A DNA stretch of 64,000 bases from Actinomadura citrea (GTDB lineage: Bacteria; Actinomycetota; Actinomycetes; Streptosporangiales; Streptosporangiaceae), in NCBI RefSeq assembly GCF_013409045.1, contig NZ_JACCBT010000001.1, positions 1,984,001 to 2,048,000 of the forward strand, written 5' to 3'. The position numbers and the translations under genes were made by a program. How positions within the stretch are numbered: position 1 is the first letter of the stretch; the number at the start of each line of letters is the position of its first letter. Below are positions 54,662 to 63,355 of this stretch, piece after piece. A model generated the notes under the pieces. That model saw nothing but the letters and a program-made list of their open reading frames with translations. It was not told the origin of the DNA and made no database searches.

Positions 54662-55396
54662 ATGGGAGTCGCAGCACTCAGTTTCAGAAGCGCTGTTGGG
54701 GTCGGCGCCAGGCAGGGTCTGGGAAACGCCGCTCGTACCCGCGAGAACGCACCCGAGGCAGAATGGGCGCCGCCGTCCTGGGACGAGGTCGTCCGCGAGC
54801 ACTCCGCCCGCGTCTACCGGCTGGCCTACCGCCTGACCGGCAACCAGCACGACGCCGAGGACCTCACACAGGAGGTCTTCGTCCGCGTGTTCCGTTCGCT
54901 GTCGAACTACACGCCGGGCACGTTCGAGGGCTGGCTGCACCGGATCACCACGAACCTGTTCCTCGACATGGCCCGGCGCCGCCAGCGCATCCGCTTCGAG
55001 GGACTCGCCGACGACGCCGCGGAACGCCTCCAGGGCCGCGAGCCGACCCCGGCGCAGGCGTTCGACGACAACAACTTCGACGCCGACGTCCAGGCCGCGC
55101 TCGACGCGCTGGCCCCCGACTACCGCGCCGCCGTCGTGCTGTGCGACATCGAGGGGCTGTCCTACGAGGAGATCTCCGCGACCCTCGGCGTCAAGCTCGG
55201 CACCGTGCGCAGCCGCATCCACCGGGGGCGTGCGCAGCTGCGTTCGGCGCTGGAGCACCGCGCGCCCACCCGGCGCCGGCCCGGGACCAGGAACGACTAC
55301 CAGGCAGCCTTCGCCGGCGATGACGCGGTCTTCGAGGGAGAGCCCGGGGGAGCGCACGCGGCGGGCGGTATCCGGCCGCTGCCGGAGGGCGTGTAA
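54662..55396 (+). CDS. sigE: ECF sigma factor SigE
   Basis: A 244-residue sigma factor that directs envelope-stress genes. Region 2 (about 40-110) has [22 protein letters not shown] and [20 protein letters not shown]. Region 4 (about 140-200) has [28 protein letters not shown]. The C-terminal 40 residues are Gly/Pro-rich. The ATG at 54662 follows GAGAGGA at a long spacing; the frame stays open upstream without family sequence. The genes downstream (zinc anti-sigma, RseB-like, HtrA, TatB) are the classical SigE neighbourhood. Confidence 0.93.
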   Translation: MGVAALSFRSAVGVGARQGLGNAARTRENAPEAEWAPPSWDEVVREHSARVYRLAYRLTGNQHDAEDLTQEVFVRVFRSLSNYTPGTFEGWLHRITTNLFLDMARRRQRIRFEGLADDAAERLQGREPTPAQAFDDNNFDADVQAALDALAPDYRAAVVLCDIEGLSYEEISATLGVKLGTVRSRIHRGRAQLRSALEHRAPTRRRPGTRNDYQAAFAGDDAVFEGEPGGAHAAGGIRPLPEGV

Positions 55397-55458
55397 AGCT
55401 GTGCACCGCGCGCGGTGCGGGACCGCGCGCCTGACCGAACGGAATCGACGGAGGCGGC

Positions 55459-56109
55459 GTGAGTTGTCTGGGGGAGCGTCTGACCGCGCTGGTCGACGGT
55501 GAGCTGGGGGACGAGGAGCGCGAGCGCGCCCACGCCCATCTCGCGGGATGCGACGGCTGCCGGGAAGAGGCCGACCAGCTGCGCAAGCTCAAGGGACGGC
55601 TGCGGGGCCTGTCGGAACTGCCGGCGACCGACGGCACCGACGACCTTCCGTCCCCCGACTTCCTGAGCCGGCTGCGCACCCTGCCCGGCGTCTCCGGCCT
55701 CCCCGACGCGCCCGCGGCCTCCGACGCACCCCCCGTTCCCGGCGTCTCGCCGAAGTCGGTCGTGCCGCACGCGGGCGCGCGGCCCCGGCACCCCTCCCGG
55801 CCCCTTCGATCATCGGCCCGTCCCGTCAGGCCGCCGCACGCCGTCCGCCCGCGCGAGAACCGCCCGGTCGGGCACGCGACCGCGATCCGCGTCCAGCCCC
55901 GGCGCCGCTACCTCGTGGTCGGCGCGGCCACCCTCTTCCTCGGCCTCGGCACCGCCTCCTACGTGGCGGGCGGACGCCAGGACACCCCCGCCGTGACGCC
56001 CGCCTTCGACCGGTTCGCGGTCGAGCACGCGCTCACGTCCGGCGACGCGCCGATGACCGACCCGCTCACCGACCCGGTCAACCAGGTCCAGGTCTCCCCG
56101 GGGCCGTGA
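55459..56109 (+). CDS. rseA: zinc-binding anti-sigma factor, RseA type
   Basis: A 216-residue anti-sigma factor. The N-terminal zinc-finger domain holds HAHLAGCDGC (HxxxCxxC), the ZAS motif that binds and inhibits SigE. A Pro/Arg-rich linker of about 90 residues follows, then one membrane segment (about 154-172, VVGAATLFLGLGTASYVA) and about 45 external residues. A membrane-anchored form fits control by proteolysis through HtrA-type proteases. The GTG at 55459 follows GACGGAGG. The stop overlaps the RseB-like gene start (GTGA). Confidence 0.92.
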   Translation: MSCLGERLTALVDGELGDEERERAHAHLAGCDGCREEADQLRKLKGRLRGLSELPATDGTDDLPSPDFLSRLRTLPGVSGLPDAPAASDAPPVPGVSPKSVVPHAGARPRHPSRPLRSSARPVRPPHAVRPRENRPVGHATAIRVQPRRRYLVVGAATLFLGLGTASYVAGGRQDTPAVTPAFDRFAVEHALTSGDAPMTDPLTDPVNQVQVSPGP

Positions 56110-57224
56110 GGCGGGCGGCCCCGACGGGGCGGTGCCGGCGCAACGCCGTCCTGGCCGGCGGGCTCGCGGGCGCCCTCGCGCTGGCCGGGGCGCTGACCGG
56201 CGACCCCGCCCCCGTACGCCGCGCCCGCACCGACCCGGGCGCCCTCGGGCTGCTGCGCGGCGCCGCCGACGCCGCCCGCCGCGTCCCCTACGAGGGCCGG
56301 CGGTTCCTCACCACCCGCGGCGGCGGGCGGGCCGCCACCTCCCGCGTCGTCGTGTCGCACACGCCCGGCGCGGGCATCCGGTACCGGTCCGGGACCTCCG
56401 GTGAGGGCTACCGGCCCGAGTCCGCCGCCGGGGACACCACCGGCTTCACGCCCGCGACGCTGGCGCTGCTGACCCGCAACTACGCGGTGGTGCGCGCCGC
56501 GGACGCGTCGATCTGCGGTCGCCCCGCCCGCGTGGTCGAGGCGCGCCGCGCCGACGGCAGCCCGGCCGGGCGCTTCTGGATCGACCGGGACACCGGCCTG
56601 ATGCTGCACCGCGAGCTGATCGACGCCGCCGGGCGTCCCGTGATCACCACCGGCTTCACCGAGATCAGCTTCACCGCCTCGCCCGTCGAGCCCTCCCCCC
56701 TCGGCCGCCCGCTCGGCGGCCCGTCCCGCTTCCCGGGGGCGAGCGCGGGCAGCCCCGTGGAGACCACCGGCGCCCGCGCCGCCGCGGGCGCGTGGGGCGA
56801 GAAGCTGGACGGCGCCGGCCTCGCCGGCCTGCGCGGCAGCGGCTGGCCCGTCCCGAAGGACCTGCCGGGACGGCTCACCCTCCACGAGGCCCGCCGCGAG
56901 CACGGCGGCGGCACCCTGCACCTCAGCTACTCCGACGGCCTCGCCGCAGTCTCGGTGTTCGTGCAGCGGGGCGGCCTCGACGAACGCGGCATGGCGGGCT
57001 GGCAGAAGACCGTCCGCCGGGGCCGGACGGTGTACCGCCGCGAATCGCTGAGGCGGTGGGCGGTGTCCGGAGGGAACGGCTACGTCTACACCGTCGTGAC
57101 GGACGCTCCGCAGAGCACGGCCACGACGGTGGCGCTGAACATGCCGCGCGACTCCGCGCCCTTCTGGACACGCCTTTCCCGCGGCGCCCGCCGCCTGACA
57201 TCGGCGGCGAATCCGTTCGATTGA
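56106..57224 (+). CDS. RseB/MucB-like sigma-E regulatory protein, exported
   Basis: A 372-residue protein with an N-terminal signal or anchor (AVLAGGLAGALALAGALTG). Residues about 45-205 match the RseB/MucB lipoprotein-sensor domain: YEGRRFLTTRGGG, LLTRNYAVVRA, RPARVVEARRADG, GRFWIDRDTGLMLHRE. A second domain follows at about 265-370. In proteobacteria RseB shields RseA from proteolysis. Here it is coupled to rseA by a GTGA overlap, so the same role is likely but unproven in actinomycetes. I do not recall such a gene between rseA and htrA in mycobacteria. Confidence 0.85.
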   Translation: MRRAAPTGRCRRNAVLAGGLAGALALAGALTGDPAPVRRARTDPGALGLLRGAADAARRVPYEGRRFLTTRGGGRAATSRVVVSHTPGAGIRYRSGTSGEGYRPESAAGDTTGFTPATLALLTRNYAVVRAADASICGRPARVVEARRADGSPAGRFWIDRDTGLMLHRELIDAAGRPVITTGFTEISFTASPVEPSPLGRPLGGPSRFPGASAGSPVETTGARAAAGAWGEKLDGAGLAGLRGSGWPVPKDLPGRLTLHEARREHGGGTLHLSYSDGLAAVSVFVQRGGLDERGMAGWQKTVRRGRTVYRRESLRRWAVSGGNGYVYTVVTDAPQSTATTVALNMPRDSAPFWTRLSRGARRLTSAANPFD

Positions 57225-57320
57225 CCCCAGATGTGGGTATTGGCGGCGAGTCTTATGCTCGCCACATGCCGTTCCGGGCAGCATGAGCACCGATAACGAG
57301 GACCATGCTCGGTAGGAGAG

Positions 57321-59138
57321 ATGGGGATGACGGAAGACAACCGCGGCCCGGTCAGGGCGCCGTCAGAGGACGACGACGTCGTCCCCGGGCAGGAGCCTGA
57401 GCGGCAGGAGGCGGCGGCTCCTCCCGAGACGGTGGCCGACCAGGGGATCCCCGTGGAGCAGCCGGCGGACGAGCCCGAGGTCGACGACCCCGAGCCCGGA
57501 TCCGCCAGTGCCGAGGACGGCGCCGAGACCGGCCCCGCGAGCGGCGACGGGCGCGACGCCGGCGAGGAGGGCGACCGCCTGGTGGCCGGGGGGTTCGCGC
57601 CGCCGGACTCGCTCGGCGGCCCGCCCGACACCAGCGAGGACGTGCTCTCCAGGGCGGCCGCGGACATGCCGCAGGAGGTGCCGCTGCAGGACGTCCCGCC
57701 GCGCGACATGCCGCAGCCCCCGCCGCCCGTCCCGCTCGACAAGCCACCCGTGGAGATGCACGACGACCGGATGCGGCCCGGGTTCGTCCCGCACAACCAG
57801 GACCCGAGGGCCGCGCGGGGAGCCCCGTACGGGGGCTGGCCGCAGCAGTCCCACCAGGGCCCGCCGCCGCCCGCCCCCGGCCGCCCGCCGATGGGCCCGC
57901 CGCCCGCCCCGCCCGGCCCGCCGCCGCCCGGTGGTCCGGGGCCCCGCCCGATGGCCGGGTACGGGATGCCGCCCGGCGGCACCGGGCCCAACTGGGCGCC
58001 CGTCCCGGCGCTTCCCTCGTCGTCGCGCGGCGGGCCGGGCCTCGGGCTCCTCGCCGTCGTCGCGCTGATCGTCGCGCTCGTGGCCGGGGCCGTCGGCGCC
58101 GGGATCGGCGTGATCGCCACCGGCGGAGACGACGACAACGGCTCGGTGAGCCTCGGCGGCAGCAACAGCAGCGACACCAAGGTGCAGAGCCGCCCGCCGG
58201 ACTCGGTCGCGGGCGTCGCGCAGCGGGCGCTGCCGAGCGTCGTGATGATCCGCGTCCAGTCCGGTCAGGGCGAGATCGGCGGCACCGGCTTCATCGTCAA
58301 CGGCGGCTACGTCGTCACCAACAACCACGTCGCCTCCGGCGGGGGCGGCGGTGGCGGCCAGATCCAGATCGTCTTCAACGACAAGAAGACGCTGCCCGCC
58401 ACGATCAAGGGCGCCGACCCGAGCTCGGACGTCGCGGTGCTGAAGCCCGAGGGCCAGCACTCGCTGCCCCCGCTGCCGGTCGGCGACTCCAGCGCCATCG
58501 CCGTCGGCGACCCGGTGATCGCGATCGGCTCGCCGCTCGGCCTGCAGGGCTCGGTCACCACCGGCATCGTCAGCTCGCTGAACCGCGCCGTGCCCACGCA
58601 GGGCGAGGGCGGGGCCGACGCGTCCTACCTCAACGCCATCCAGACCGACGCCGCGATCAACCCGGGCAACTCGGGCGGGCCGCTGGTGGACGGGAAGGGC
58701 CGCGTGATCGGCATCAACACCGCCATCGCGACGCTCGGCGGCCAGTCGCTCGGCGGGGAGCAGCAGAGCGGCAGCATCGGTCTCGGCTTCGCGATCCCGA
58801 TCAACCAGGGCAAGCGGATCGCCGAGGAGATCATCAGGAGCGGCACCGTCAAGCAGGCCAAGCTCGGCGTGCTGCCCGACCCCCGCTACCAGGAGGGCGG
58901 CGCCCGGATCATGCCGCAGCCGGTCAACGGGCAGGACCCGGTGACCAAGGGCGGCCCGGCGGACAAGGCGGGCCTCAAGCCCGGCGACGTGATCACCAAG
59001 GTCGACGACAAGCCGATCGAGGACGCCACCGACCTGATCGCGCAGATCCGCAGCCGGGCGCCGGGCGACCGCGTCACCCTCACCTACCAGCGGGGCGGCA
59101 AGGAGGCCACCGCCCAGGTGACCCTGAGCTCCGACTAG
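57321..59138 (+). CDS. htrA: membrane-anchored HtrA/DegP serine protease
   Basis: A 605-residue protease. About 230 cytoplasmic residues are acidic then Pro/Gly-rich and disordered. One membrane segment (LGLLAVVALIVALVAGAVGAG, about 236-256) follows, then the extracytoplasmic S1C domain. Its triad is in TNNHVAS, SSDVAVL and GNSGGPL. One PDZ domain ends the protein (GGPADKAGLKPGDVITKVDD). It probably cleaves or responds to RseA and handles misfolded envelope proteins. ATG 57321 or 57327 are both possible. TATGCT at about 57253 may be an internal promoter. Confidence 0.95.
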   Translation: MGMTEDNRGPVRAPSEDDDVVPGQEPERQEAAAPPETVADQGIPVEQPADEPEVDDPEPGSASAEDGAETGPASGDGRDAGEEGDRLVAGGFAPPDSLGGPPDTSEDVLSRAAADMPQEVPLQDVPPRDMPQPPPPVPLDKPPVEMHDDRMRPGFVPHNQDPRAARGAPYGGWPQQSHQGPPPPAPGRPPMGPPPAPPGPPPPGGPGPRPMAGYGMPPGGTGPNWAPVPALPSSSRGGPGLGLLAVVALIVALVAGAVGAGIGVIATGGDDDNGSVSLGGSNSSDTKVQSRPPDSVAGVAQRALPSVVMIRVQSGQGEIGGTGFIVNGGYVVTNNHVASGGGGGGGQIQIVFNDKKTLPATIKGADPSSDVAVLKPEGQHSLPPLPVGDSSAIAVGDPVIAIGSPLGLQGSVTTGIVSSLNRAVPTQGEGGADASYLNAIQTDAAINPGNSGGPLVDGKGRVIGINTAIATLGGQSLGGEQQSGSIGLGFAIPINQGKRIAEEIIRSGTVKQAKLGVLPDPRYQEGGARIMPQPVNGQDPVTKGGPADKAGLKPGDVITKVDDKPIEDATDLIAQIRSRAPGDRVTLTYQRGGKEATAQVTLSSD

Positions 59139-59183
59139 GCAGTGATGTTCAAGTCCGGTTCATCCGGGCTGGGGATACGCTGG

Positions 59184-59213
59184 GGGGACCGGCCCGTCTC
59201 TGGGCCGGTCCCC
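59184..59213 (+). terminator. hairpin between htrA and tatB
   Basis: GGGGACCGGCCC and GGGCCGGTCCCC form a 12-bp perfect stem with a 6-nt loop, followed by TTCGGGTTGTGT. It probably ends the sigE-htrA transcript. A TACGCT box just before it (59176-59181) could instead make it part of the tatB leader. Confidence 0.7.
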
Positions 59214-59269
59214 TTCGGGTTGTGTGCAGCCGGCCGCGCGTGCGGCCTGCCGTGGGTGTGGAGGACGGG

Positions 59270-59620
59270 TTGTTCGACGTCGGACTTGGTGAGATGGCGA
59301 TGCTCGTCGTCCTCGCCCTGGTCATCTTCGGCGACAAGCTGCCGCAGGTCGCCGGGCAGGCCGGCCGGATGCTGCGGCAGTTCCGTGAGATGGCCAACAG
59401 CGCCAAGGCCGACCTCCAGGAAGGTCTCGGCCCCGAGTTCCAGGACTTCGACCTCAACGACCTCAACCCGAAGACGTTCGTCCGCAAGCACCTGTTCGAG
59501 GACGACGACACGTACCTGAAGAACGACTCGGGCATCTTCGACGACGAGCCCTCGTACGCGACGGCGACCGCGGGCCTCGACCCGAGCGAGAAGCCGCCCT
59601 TCGACAGCGAGGCGACCTGA
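59270..59620 (+). CDS. tatB: Sec-independent protein translocase TatB
   Basis: A 116-residue TatB. The membrane segment is at about 5-20 (GLGEMAMLVVLALVIFG), the hinge is DKLPQVAGQAG, the amphipathic helix RMLRQFREMANSAKADLQ follows, and the acidic tail is long. With TatA and TatC it exports folded twin-arginine proteins, such as the cholesterol oxidase and PhoX-like protein of this window. I chose TTG at 59270 because GGAGG lies six bases upstream and the protein then starts like other TatB; GTG at 59258 is the alternative. Confidence 0.92.
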   Translation: MFDVGLGEMAMLVVLALVIFGDKLPQVAGQAGRMLRQFREMANSAKADLQEGLGPEFQDFDLNDLNPKTFVRKHLFEDDDTYLKNDSGIFDDEPSYATATAGLDPSEKPPFDSEAT

Positions 59621-59700
59621 TCCTCCGCCGCACCGCCCGCCCGGCCCGCGCCCCCGTGGCGGCCCCGCGGCCTCTCCACCGGCTCGACCCGGCGTGAACA

Positions 59701-59725
59701 CCCGCCCGGGAAGGCCCCGGGCGGG
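59701..59725. terminator. bidirectional terminator between tatB and mrp
   Basis: CCCGCCCGGG and CCCGGGCGGG form a 10-bp perfect stem around a 5-nt loop, seven bases beyond the mrp stop and 80 bp after tatB. Confidence 0.8.
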
Positions 59726-59731
59726 CGGTGT

Positions 59732-60871
59732 TCAGCGGCCCTTGGGGCTGATGCCGAGGGACATGCCGGCGAGGCCGCGGCTGCGGCCCGCGATCTTGTC
59801 GGCGATGGTGCGCAGCTCCTTGGCGGCACCGGCGTCGGGGTCGGAGAGCACCAGGGGGACGCCGTTGTCGCCGCCCTCGCGCAGGCGCGGGTCGATCTGC
59901 ACCTGGCCGAGCATCGGGACGCGGGTCCCGAGCGTCTTCGTCAGCGCGTCCGCGACCGTCTGGCCGCCGCCCTCGCCGAAGATGTGCTGCTGCTCACCGC
60001 AGTGCGGGCAGGTCAGGTAGGACATGTTCTCGATCACACCGACGACCTGCTGGTGGGTCTGCGCGGCGATCGCCCCCGCCCGCTCGGCCACCTCGGCGGC
60101 GGCCTGCTGCGGGGTGGTGACGACGAGGATCTCCGCGGACGGCAGCAGCTGCGCGACGGAGATCGCGATGTCGCCGGTGCCGGGCGGCAGGTCCATCAGC
60201 AGGATGTCGAGGTCGCCCCAGTACACGTCCGCGAGGAACTGCTGCAGCGCGCGGTGCAGCATCGGCCCGCGCCACACGACCGGCTGGTTCCCGGCGGTGA
60301 ACATGCCGACCGAGATCACCTTCACGTCGTGCGCGGTCGGCGGCATGATCATGTCTTCGACCTTGGTGGGCGGGGCGTCCACGCCCAGCATCCGCGGCAC
60401 CGAGTGGCCGTAGATGTCGGCGTCCACGACCCCGACCTTGCGGCCCTGGGCGGCCAGCGCGGCGGCGAGGTTCACCGTCACCGACGACTTGCCGACGCCG
60501 CCCTTGCCGCTCGCCACCGCGTACACCTTGGTCAGCGAGTTCGGCTGGGCGAACGGGATCTCCTTGGCGGGCTGCCCGCCGCGCAGCTTGGTCTGCAGGT
60601 CCTTGCGCTGATCCTCGCTCATCACGTCGAGGTCGACGCGCACCGAGGACACGCCGTCGAGCTTGGACACGGCCTCCGTGACGTTCCTGGTGATGGTGTC
60701 CTTCATCGGACACCCGGCCACGGTCAGGTAGACGCCGACGCGGACGGCGCCGTCCGCGTCGATGTCGATGCTCTTGACCATGTCGAGCTCGGTGATGGGC
60801 TTGCGGATCTCGGGATCGTTCACCGTGGCGAGAGCCGCGTTCACCCGCTCGGTCGTCAGAAGGGAGGCCAT
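59732..60871 (-). CDS. mrp: Mrp/NBP35-family iron-sulfur carrier ATPase
   Basis: A 379-residue P-loop protein that carries and delivers Fe-S clusters. The N-terminal MIP18-like domain covers about 1-90 (VNDPEIRKPITELDMV). The deviant Walker A is SGKGGVGKSS, and DADIYGHSVPRMLG, DLPPGTGDIAI and the cluster-binding CPHCGEQ follow. The C-terminus is VLSDPDAGAAKELRTIADKI. The ATG at 60871 is supported by an upstream GAAGGGAGG. It is convergent with tatB and divergent from the MarR gene, matching the gene order I recall from mycobacteria. Confidence 0.95.
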   Translation of the reverse strand: MASLLTTERVNAALATVNDPEIRKPITELDMVKSIDIDADGAVRVGVYLTVAGCPMKDTITRNVTEAVSKLDGVSSVRVDLDVMSEDQRKDLQTKLRGGQPAKEIPFAQPNSLTKVYAVASGKGGVGKSSVTVNLAAALAAQGRKVGVVDADIYGHSVPRMLGVDAPPTKVEDMIMPPTAHDVKVISVGMFTAGNQPVVWRGPMLHRALQQFLADVYWGDLDILLMDLPPGTGDIAISVAQLLPSAEILVVTTPQQAAAEVAERAGAIAAQTHQQVVGVIENMSYLTCPHCGEQQHIFGEGGGQTVADALTKTLGTRVPMLGQVQIDPRLREGGDNGVPLVLSDPDAGAAKELRTIADKIAGRSRGLAGMSLGISPKGR

Positions 60872-60991
60872 GCCTCCATGGTATGAACCCGACGCGCCAA
60901 CCTGCTAATCAGGGTGTCGGTCGTCACACGCGCCGTACACGCGGCGGCCGGGTCCATCGCGCGGGCGGCCCGCCCGTCCTACCATCGGTCC

Positions 60992-61444
60992 GTGACCACC
61001 GACCTCGCCTCGGCCGCCGCCGAGCTGATCGTGTGGCGGACCATGCTGCGCGCCCAGGCGCAGATCTCCCGCCGTCTGCAGGCCGATCTGACGGCCCGCC
61101 ACGACCTCGCGCTCGGCTCCTACGAGGTGCTCGTGCACCTCGGCGAGGCGCCGGACGGGCGGCTGCGGATGAACGACCTCGCCGACCGCGTGCTGCTGTC
61201 GCGCAGCGGCCTGACGCGGCTGGTCGACCGGCTGCAGGGGGACGGCCTGGTGGTCAGGCAGTCCTGCGCGAGCGACGCGCGCGGGCTGTTCGCCGTCCTG
61301 ACCGCCGAGGGCCGGGCCCGGCTCGCCGAGGCCGCCCCCACCTACCGGCAGGGCGTCCGCGACCACCTCCTGAGCCGCCTGGACGAGCCGGACCTGCGCA
61401 CCCTCGGCCACATCCTGGACAAGCTCGCCGACGAGGGGGCCTAG
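60992..61444 (+). CDS. MarR-family transcriptional regulator
   Basis: A 150-residue winged-helix regulator. The DNA-binding part is LRMNDLADRVLLSRSGLTRLVDRL at about 66-90 with the wing at RQSCASDARGLFAVLT. The outer helices form the dimer interface. TACCAT (60980-60985) six bases before the GTG suggests a leaderless gene. The regulated genes are unknown; the nearest convergent genes are the DUF1003 and MgtE-N/CBS pair. Confidence 0.92.
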   Translation: MTTDLASAAAELIVWRTMLRAQAQISRRLQADLTARHDLALGSYEVLVHLGEAPDGRLRMNDLADRVLLSRSGLTRLVDRLQGDGLVVRQSCASDARGLFAVLTAEGRARLAEAAPTYRQGVRDHLLSRLDEPDLRTLGHILDKLADEGA

Positions 61445-61453
61445 CCGAGGGGC

Positions 61454-61954
61454 CTAGGGGACGGGCTTCTTGGCGTCCATCTCCCGGAGCATCTGCTGGA
61501 GTTCCGAGCGCAGGAAGTCGCGGGTCGCGACCTCGCTCAGCGCGACCCGCAGCCCCGCGATCTCGCGGGTGAGGTACTCGGTGTCGGCGATGCTGCGCTC
61601 GTTGCGCGACCGGTCCTGCTCGTACTGGACGCGGTCCCGGTCGTCCTGCCGGTTCTGTGCGAGCAGGATCAGCGGCGCCGCGTAGGACGCCTGCAGCGAC
61701 AGCATCAGCGTCAGGAAGATGAACGGGTACGGGTCGAACCGGAGCGGCACCGGCGCCGCCACGTTCCACACGAGCCACACCGCGACGAACACGGTCATGT
61801 AGACGATGAAGCGGGCCGTCCCCAGGAACCGGGCGATCTGCTCCGACACCCGCCCGAACGACTCGGGGTCGTAGTAGAGGCGGCGCGGAAGGAGCGTCCG
61901 GCGCAGCTCCCTCGGCTGGTCGAGGCGCGCGCTGATCTCGCGTGTCGTCGTCAT
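61454..61954 (-). CDS. DUF1003 membrane protein
   Basis: A 166-residue protein of the DUF1003 family, function unknown. Two membrane helices lie at about 49-67 (FIVYMTVFVAVWLVWNVAA) and 76-100 (PFIFLTLMLSLQASYAAPLILLAQNRQ), and a charged coiled-coil-like C-terminus follows (DRDRVQYEQDRSRNERS). The ATG overlaps the stop of the MgtE-N/CBS gene upstream, so both are made together. The pair resembles Rv1231c-Rv1232c of Mycobacterium tuberculosis as I recall it. Confidence 0.88.
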   Translation of the reverse strand: MTTTREISARLDQPRELRRTLLPRRLYYDPESFGRVSEQIARFLGTARFIVYMTVFVAVWLVWNVAAPVPLRFDPYPFIFLTLMLSLQASYAAPLILLAQNRQDDRDRVQYEQDRSRNERSIADTEYLTREIAGLRVALSEVATRDFLRSELQQMLREMDAKKPVP

Positions 61955-63249
61955 GTGGTCCCCCGCAGAGCCTCTTCCTCGGGATCGGCGGACTCCTCGG
62001 CGGCCGCGTCCATCGCGGCCTCCCGCCAGTCCTCGGGCAGCAGATGGTCGAGGACGTCGTCGATCGTCACCGAGCCCAGCAGGTGCCCGTTCTCGTCCAC
62101 GACCGCGCCCGCGACGAGGTTGTAGGTGGCCAGGAACATCGCGACGGCCTCCAGCGTCATGGTGGGGCGCAGCGGGTCCAGCGCGGAGTCGACGATCCCG
62201 CTGACCAGCGTGGGCGGCGGCTCGCGCAGCAGCTTCTGGAAGTGCACGGTGCCGAGGTAGCGGCCGGTCGGCGTCATCGCCGGCGGGCGGCACACGTACA
62301 CCTGCGCGGCCAGGGCCGGGTTCAGGTCGGGGCGGCGGATCAGCGCGAGCGCCTCGGCCACCGTCGCGTCCGGCGGGACGATCACCGGGTCGGTCGTCAT
62401 CAGCCCGCCCGCCGAGTGGTCGGGATAGGTGAGCAGCCGCCGGACGGGGGCCGCGTCGCGCGGCTCCATCAGCGTCAGCAGCTGCTCGCGCTGCTCGGTC
62501 GGCAGCTCGCCGAGCAGGTCCGCGGCGTCGTCGGGGCCCATCGCCTCCAGCACGTCGGCGGCGCGTTCCACGCCGAGCTTGCCGAGGATCTCGATCTGGT
62601 CGTCCTCGGGCAGCTCCTCCAGGATGTCGGCGAGCCGCTCGTCGTCCAGCGCGACCGCGACCTCGGTGCGCCGCTTCTCGGGCAGCTCGTGCACGATGTT
62701 GGCGAGGTCGGCGGGCTTCATCCGCTCGAACGCGGCGATCAGCCCGGCCGCGCCCTGCCCGAGCTCGACGGCGGAGAACCCCTCCACGGCGTCCCAGTCC
62801 ACGATCCTGCTCTCGCCGCGCTTGCGCAGGCCCCGGCCGGTCGTACGGCGGACGGCGATCTTCGTGATGAGCCAGTCGCGGGTGCGGGTCGGCTCCATCG
62901 CCACGTCCACGACGGAGACGGACTCGCCGGCGTCGCGGAACCGGACGGTCCGGTCCAGCATCTCGGCGATCACCAGCGTCTCGGACTCGCGCTTCTGGAA
63001 GCGGCGCACGTTCAGCCGCCCGTCGAAGACGACCGCGTCCGCCTCGATCACCGTGACCCGGGTGATCGGCAGGAACACCGTGCGGCGCGTGGCCACCTCC
63101 ACCACCAGCCCGAGCACCCGCGGCGCCCGGGGCGCGAGGCGCAGCGCGACCACGACGTCGCGGACCCGGCCGACCTGGTCTCCCACCGGGTCGAACACCG
63201 CGACGCCCGCGAGCCGGGCGAGGAACACCCGTGACGGAGCACCGCTCAT
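61951..63249 (-). CDS. MgtE N-domain/CBS-domain protein without membrane part
   Basis: A 432-residue cytosolic protein. The first 90 residues resemble a PRC-barrel (VFDPVGDQVGRVRDVVVAL). The MgtE intracellular N domain follows at about 190-300, a superhelix with repeated ADLANIVHELPEKRR and ADILEELPEDDQ motifs. A CBS pair lies at about 300-410 (MTTDPVIVPPDATVAEALAL). Unlike MgtE magnesium channels it has no membrane domain, so it is more likely a sensor or partner. TAGTGT (63257-63262, minus) seven bases before the ATG suggests a leaderless operon with DUF1003. Confidence 0.9.
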   Translation of the reverse strand: MSGAPSRVFLARLAGVAVFDPVGDQVGRVRDVVVALRLAPRAPRVLGLVVEVATRRTVFLPITRVTVIEADAVVFDGRLNVRRFQKRESETLVIAEMLDRTVRFRDAGESVSVVDVAMEPTRTRDWLITKIAVRRTTGRGLRKRGESRIVDWDAVEGFSAVELGQGAAGLIAAFERMKPADLANIVHELPEKRRTEVAVALDDERLADILEELPEDDQIEILGKLGVERAADVLEAMGPDDAADLLGELPTEQREQLLTLMEPRDAAPVRRLLTYPDHSAGGLMTTDPVIVPPDATVAEALALIRRPDLNPALAAQVYVCRPPAMTPTGRYLGTVHFQKLLREPPPTLVSGIVDSALDPLRPTMTLEAVAMFLATYNLVAGAVVDENGHLLGSVTIDDVLDHLLPEDWREAAMDAAAEESADPEEEALRGTT

Positions 63250-63293
63250 GACCTGGACACTACCCGTGATCTCCCGGCTGATCCGGACGGGTA

Positions 63294-63320
63294 TGTCACA
63301 TCCGGCCGTGACCCGGCGTC
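63294..63320 (+). promoter_or_regulatory. ECF41-type promoter upstream of the second ECF41 gene
   Basis: TGTCACA (63294-63300), exactly 16 bp, then CGTC (63317-63320). This is the TGTCACA-N16-CGTC pattern known for ECF41 sigma factors, about 35 bp before the start codon. It implies autoregulation by the factor encoded next. Confidence 0.75.
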
Positions 63321-63355
63321 CAGGGGGCGAAAGGGACGTGAAAGGGTGGAGGACC

